A stretch of DNA of 9,733 nt from an uncultured Ruminococcus sp. Its GTDB lineage: Bacteria > Bacillota > Clostridia > Oscillospirales > Acutalibacteraceae. The notes under the pieces were generated by a model. The model did no database searches. It was not told the origin of the DNA and was given only the letters and a program-made list of their open reading frames with translations. Position 1 is the first letter of the stretch. Each line of letters opens with the position of its first letter. Where the stretch lies: the NCBI GenBank assembly GCA_902803585.1, contig CADCQO010000193.1:1-9733 (forward strand), in the 5' to 3' direction. Shown here in pieces: positions 6,284 through 9,733 of this stretch. A program made the position numbers and the translations under genes.

Positions 6284-8272
6284 TTGGCAAAGAAACCAGC
6301 ACAGACAACCTATGGCAACGAAAGCATTACCTCTCTCAAGGGAGCAGACAGAGTAAGAAAGCGTCCGGCAGTTATTTTTGGCTCGGACGGTATCGAGGGC
6401 TGTCAGCATTCGGTGTTTGAAATTCTTTCCAACTCAATCGACGAGGCAAGAGAAGGATACGGCAGGGAAATCATCATTACAAAATACGCTGATCATTCCA
6501 TAGAAATTGAGGACTTCGGCAGGGGTATTCCCGTAGACTATAACAAAAATGAGGAACGCTATAACTGGGAACTGGTATTCTGCGAGTTATATGCGGGCGG
6601 CAAATACAATAATATCGAAGCGGAAAGCTATGAATTTTCGCTGGGACTGAATGGTCTGGGCTTATGCTCGACCCAGTATTCTTCTGAATATATGGACGTA
6701 GATATCCGCAGGGACGGCACACGCTTTTCACTGCACTTTGAAAAGGGCGAAAACGTCGGAGGACTCAAGCGGGAACAGTACACGGGCAAGAAGACAGGAA
6801 CCCGTATCCGCTGGAAGCCCGATCTGGAAGTTTTTACAGACATCGATATCTCCGATGAATATTTTCTTGATACCATCAAACGGCAGGCAATTGTCAATGC
6901 AGGTCTGCACTTTGTTTTCCGCAGTGAAAAGGACGGACAGTTTGAAACGACCGAATTTTGCTACGAAAACGGGATTGTCGACCATGTGCGGGAACTGGTG
7001 GGGGAAGACGCGCTTTCCTCCGTACAGTCATGGCAAACCGAAAGAACTGTCAGTGACCGTGATGACAAACCTTACTACAAAACGAAAATCAATATTGCGC
7101 TGGCATTTTCCAACCGGATCAATACAGCAGAATATTATCACAATTCAAGCTGGCTGGAATATGGCGGAGCACCTGAAAAAGCAGTACGCAACGCCTTTGT
7201 TTATTCGATAGATGCTTACCTGAAACAAACGGGCAAGTACAATAAGACTGACAGCAAGATCAGCTTTGATGACGTAAAGGACTGTCTTGTTATCGTGATT
7301 TCCTCCTTTTCGAATGTTACCTCTTACGCTAACCAGACGAAGAAGGCAATCACAAACAAGGGCATTCAGGAGGCAATGACGGAGTATCTGCGGCATCAGC
7401 TGGAAGTATATTTCGTTGAAAATAAATTCGATGCAGAAAAGATTGCCAATCAGGTGCTCATCAACAAAAGAAGCCGTGAAAGTGCAGAAAAGACCCGTCT
7501 GAATATCCGAAAGACTTTGGCGGGTACGATGGATATGACAGGACGAGTTGCGAAGTTCGTGGACTGCCGCAGCAAGGACAAATCAGAGAGGGAACTGTTT
7601 ATTGTAGAGGGTGACTCTGCATTGGGTGCTTGTAAACAGGCAAGAAACCCCGATTTTCAGGCGATCATTCCCATCAGGGGAAAAATACTCAACTGTCTGA
7701 AAGCCGACTATGACAAGATTTTCAAAAGTGAGATCATTACAGACCTGCTGAAGGTGCTTGGCTGTGGTGTCGAGGTAAAATCAAAGGCCAACAAGGATTT
7801 GGCGTCCTTTGATCTGGAACTTCTGCGATGGAACAAGATTATTTTCTGTACCGATGCCGATGTTGACGGATTTCATATAAGAACGCTTCTTTTGACGATG
7901 ATCTACCGTTTAGCGCCCACGCTTATCAAAGAAGGCAAGGTATTTATTGCAGAATCTCCTCTTTATGAGATTACCGCCAAAGACAAGGTTTATTTTGCTT
8001 ACACTGAAGCAGAGAAGGAACGTTTTATCAGCGAAATCGGGGATCAGAAATTCACCATTCAGCGTTCCAAAGGCTTGGGTGAAAACGAACCCGAAATGAT
8101 GAGCCTGACAACAATGAACCCCGCTACCAGACGTCTGATCAAGATTATGCCCGATGATGCCGCCAGAACTTCTGAAATGTTTGATATTCTTCTGGGCGAC
8201 AGTCTGAATGACAGAAGGGATTACATCATCGAAAACGGGTATAAGTACATTGACAATCTGGACGTTTCCTGA
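6284..8272 (+). CDS. parE: Type IIA topoisomerase B subunit (divergent GyrB/ParE, topo IV-like)
   Basis: ATPase and TOPRIM subunit of a type IIA topoisomerase, which passes one DNA duplex through another using ATP. The 662 residues contain the GHKL ATPase: FEILSNSIDEA (E46, N50), EDFGRGIP (77-83, D77 adenine contact) and GLNGLGL (121-127). The transducer QTK loop is at 351-353. The TOPRIM domain has EGDSA (442-446) and the metal-binding D-A-D-V-D-G (524-529), followed by the KGLGE and TTMNPATRRL segments. The length is ParE-like, without the GyrB insert of proteobacteria. The start is TTG 6284: AGGGG lies eight bases upstream and the product begins MAKKPAQTTYGNESITSLKG, whereas GTG 6236 would overlap the SUKH gene. 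Divergent points are EGDSALG in place of the common EGDSAGG, and RPAVIFG in place of RPGMYIG. The A subunit follows after one intervening gene. The topo IV versus gyrase assignment is inference; a separate gyrAB is expected elsewhere in the genome. Confidence 0.93.
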   Translation: MAKKPAQTTYGNESITSLKGADRVRKRPAVIFGSDGIEGCQHSVFEILSNSIDEAREGYGREIIITKYADHSIEIEDFGRGIPVDYNKNEERYNWELVFCELYAGGKYNNIEAESYEFSLGLNGLGLCSTQYSSEYMDVDIRRDGTRFSLHFEKGENVGGLKREQYTGKKTGTRIRWKPDLEVFTDIDISDEYFLDTIKRQAIVNAGLHFVFRSEKDGQFETTEFCYENGIVDHVRELVGEDALSSVQSWQTERTVSDRDDKPYYKTKINIALAFSNRINTAEYYHNSSWLEYGGAPEKAVRNAFVYSIDAYLKQTGKYNKTDSKISFDDVKDCLVIVISSFSNVTSYANQTKKAITNKGIQEAMTEYLRHQLEVYFVENKFDAEKIANQVLINKRSRESAEKTRLNIRKTLAGTMDMTGRVAKFVDCRSKDKSERELFIVEGDSALGACKQARNPDFQAIIPIRGKILNCLKADYDKIFKSEIITDLLKVLGCGVEVKSKANKDLASFDLELLRWNKIIFCTDADVDGFHIRTLLLTMIYRLAPTLIKEGKVFIAESPLYEITAKDKVYFAYTEAEKERFISEIGDQKFTIQRSKGLGENEPEMMSLTTMNPATRRLIKIMPDDAARTSEMFDILLGDSLNDRRDYIIENGYKYIDNLDVS

Positions 8273-8290
8273 TATGTGCGGAGGATATTC

Positions 8291-8758
8291 ATGAAAAAAT
8301 ATACTATCAAGGAAAAGCATTTTGATGAGCTGACGAATGCTGAATTGTACGAGATCATGCGGGAAAGAGTAGCGGTGTTTGTCGTGGAGCAGAAATGCCC
8401 TTATCAGGAACTGGATGGCAAGGATATTGACAGCTACCACCTTTTTATGCAGCGTGAGGACGGCTCAATTGCCGCCTATCTGCGTGTGCTGAAAAAGAAA
8501 GACGAAACCGGCGTGGCTCAGATCGGACGTGTTCTGACGACTGAAAGGGGCAGCGGTTTGGGCGGCGCACTGCTTCATGCGGGTGTATTGAAGGCACAGA
8601 ACGAGTACCATGCCGATGAAATTTACCTTGAAGCACAAGTATACGCCGTCGGCTTCTACCAGAAGGAAGGATTCCGTGTTGTTTCAGAACCTTTTCTGGA
8701 GGACGGCATTCCGCACGTTCAGATGCGTTTATCGCTTAATGGGCGAAGTAAAGGATAA
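8291..8758 (+). CDS. GNAT-family N-acetyltransferase, ElaA-like
   Basis: A 155-residue acyl-CoA transferase of the GNAT superfamily. The N-terminal half holds the ElaA-type segment (26-47) with VAVFVVEQKCPYQELDGKD. The acetyl-CoA pyrophosphate loop is R-G-S-G-L-G (86-91), preceded by the beta-strand QIGRVLTT. The C-terminal part with AVGFYQKEGFRVVSEPFLED (from about residue 119) is the usual final GNAT helix and strand. The substrate of ElaA proteins is not established. ATG 8291 has GGAGG six bases upstream and gives MKKYTIKEKHF; the earlier in-frame GTG 8276 lacks a site. The gene sits 18 bases after the topoisomerase B gene and 13 bases before the A gene, an unusual interruption of a subunit pair, so it is almost certainly cotranscribed with both. 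No regulatory site of its own is seen. Confidence 0.88.
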   Translation: MKKYTIKEKHFDELTNAELYEIMRERVAVFVVEQKCPYQELDGKDIDSYHLFMQREDGSIAAYLRVLKKKDETGVAQIGRVLTTERGSGLGGALLHAGVLKAQNEYHADEIYLEAQVYAVGFYQKEGFRVVSEPFLEDGIPHVQMRLSLNGRSKG

Positions 8759-8771
8759 TGGGAGAGGAATT

Positions 8772-9733
8772 ATGGCAAGAAAAAAGAAAAATACAGGTGC
8801 TTCAGCGACCCCTTCCAAAATACAGGGCTATATAGCGGGAGCAGGTGAAGTAGTCGAGGAAAAAATTGCTTATACCTTACAGGAAAATTTTATGCCTTAT
8901 GCAATGAGTATTATTCTTTCCCGTGCGATTCCCGAAATCGACGGCTTCAAACCGTCTCACCGCAAACTGTTATATACCATGTACAAAATGGGGCTTCTTG
9001 GCAGTACCAGAACAAAGTCCGCTAACATCGTGGGACAAACCATGAAACTTAATCCTCATGGTGATGCAGCAATTTACGATACAATGGTACGTCTGAGCCG
9101 CGGCTACGAAGCCCTTCTTCATCCGTTTGTGGATTCAAAGGGCAACTTCGGCAAATCTTACAGCCGTGATATGGCTTGGGCGGCTTCCCGTTATACAGAA
9201 GCAAAATTAGACCCGATTTGTGCCGAACTGTTCGGGGATATTGATAAGGATACCGTAGACTTTGTGGATAACTATGACAACACGCTGAAAGAGCCGTCTT
9301 TGCTTCCTGCCGCTTTTCCGTCGGTTCTGGTCAATGCCAATACAGGTATTGCTGTCGGTATGGCAAGTTCGATTTGTTCTTTCAATCTGGAAGAAGTATG
9401 CCGTACAACGATCGGACTGCTGAAAGACCCTGATTTTGATATCATGTCGACACTTCCTGCACCGGATTTTGTAGGCGGTGCACAGGTTATTTATGACCGT
9501 CAGGTTATGGAGAGTATTTACCGCACCGGACGGGGCAGTATCCGTCTGAGAGGACGGTATACCTATGATCAGTATGCCAACTGTATTGATATTCTGAGCA
9601 TTCCTCAGACAACGACTTGTGAAGCGGTGATCGAGAAAGTCATCGATCTGGTGAAGCAGGGCAAAATCAAGGAAATTTCCGATATCCGTGATGAAACGGG
9701 CATTGATGGTCTGAAAATCACAATTGACCTGAA
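8772..9733 (+). CDS. parC: Type IIA topoisomerase A subunit (divergent GyrA/ParC, topo IV-like), 3' end outside window
   Basis: The first 320 codons of the DNA-cleaving subunit partner of the upstream B gene. After a basic N-terminal tail (1-30) come YTLQENFMPYAMSIILSRAI and PEIDGFKPSHRKLLYTMYKM, the conserved start of the breakage-reunion domain. The active site R140-Y141 lies in ASRYTEAKL, where Y141 would form the 5'-phosphotyrosyl link. The quinolone region reads NPHGDAAIYDTM, with A99 at the position of GyrA Ser83 and D103 at that of Asp87. GNFG is followed by KSYSRDMAWAAS before R-Y, two residues longer than and different from the usual GNFG-x-DGD-SAAAM form. The later GIAVGMAS motif is conserved, but it is followed by SICSFNL rather than NIPPHNL. 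ATG 8772 has GGGAGAGG at 8760-8767. The tower, coiled-coil and C-terminal domains are beyond the window, so gyrase and topo IV cannot be told apart by the C-terminal domain. Confidence 0.93.
   Translation, partial: MARKKKNTGASATPSKIQGYIAGAGEVVEEKIAYTLQENFMPYAMSIILSRAIPEIDGFKPSHRKLLYTMYKMGLLGSTRTKSANIVGQTMKLNPHGDAAIYDTMVRLSRGYEALLHPFVDSKGNFGKSYSRDMAWAASRYTEAKLDPICAELFGDIDKDTVDFVDNYDNTLKEPSLLPAAFPSVLVNANTGIAVGMASSICSFNLEEVCRTTIGLLKDPDFDIMSTLPAPDFVGGAQVIYDRQVMESIYRTGRGSIRLRGRYTYDQYANCIDILSIPQTTTCEAVIEKVIDLVKQGKIKEISDIRDETGIDGLKITIDL

Noticed and set aside
6738..7211. 157-codon plus-strand frame inside the topoisomerase B gene.
   Set aside because: A shadow of the B-subunit frame with no family resemblance and no ribosome binding site; the B-subunit frame is conserved throughout.

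Overview
The window looks like chromosomal DNA of a clostridial Firmicute, probably a Ruminococcus/Oscillospiraceae-type gut or rumen organism. This is inferred from strong Shine-Dalgarno sites, sigma-A-like promoters, moderate GC with very AT-rich intergenic DNA, and the gene families present. No ribosomal RNA or other decisive species marker is in view.

Left edge (1-656). An IS-type transposase gene runs off the left end on the minus strand. Only its first 17 codons are visible, and they resemble IS5-family transposases. The element abuts a COG1237-type metallo-beta-lactamase-fold gene that has lost its N-terminal part, including the region where the HxHxDH metal ligands should lie. The simplest reading is an IS insertion that killed this gene. 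A hairpin with T-tracts on both sides (669-706) then serves as a terminator shared by two convergent units.

Regulator and control region (705-2184). A CdaR/PucR-type regulator is encoded on the minus strand. It is separated from the plus-strand operon by about 390 bases of AT-rich DNA holding two divergent promoters. Both have a TTGCAT -35 box and a 17-base spacer.

Plus-strand operon (2185 to the right edge). Six genes follow with gaps of 13 to 52 bases and no internal terminator that I can see. They are a U32-family protein (probable tRNA/rRNA hydroxylation factor), uvrB (nucleotide excision repair), a SUKH/SMI1-KNR4 protein with a repeated N-terminal tail, the B subunit of a divergent type IIA topoisomerase (topo IV-like), an ElaA-like GNAT acetyltransferase, and the topoisomerase A subunit, which is cut by the window end. 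The theme is DNA repair and topology plus RNA modification. The SUKH and GNAT genes are the odd passengers.

Most of the window is ordinary housekeeping DNA, and I do not see a convincing new multi-gene system. The points most worth checking are the divergent topoisomerase with a GNAT gene between its subunits, the TGLDxIR repeats on the SUKH protein, and the IS junction with its apparently leaderless transposase promoter.
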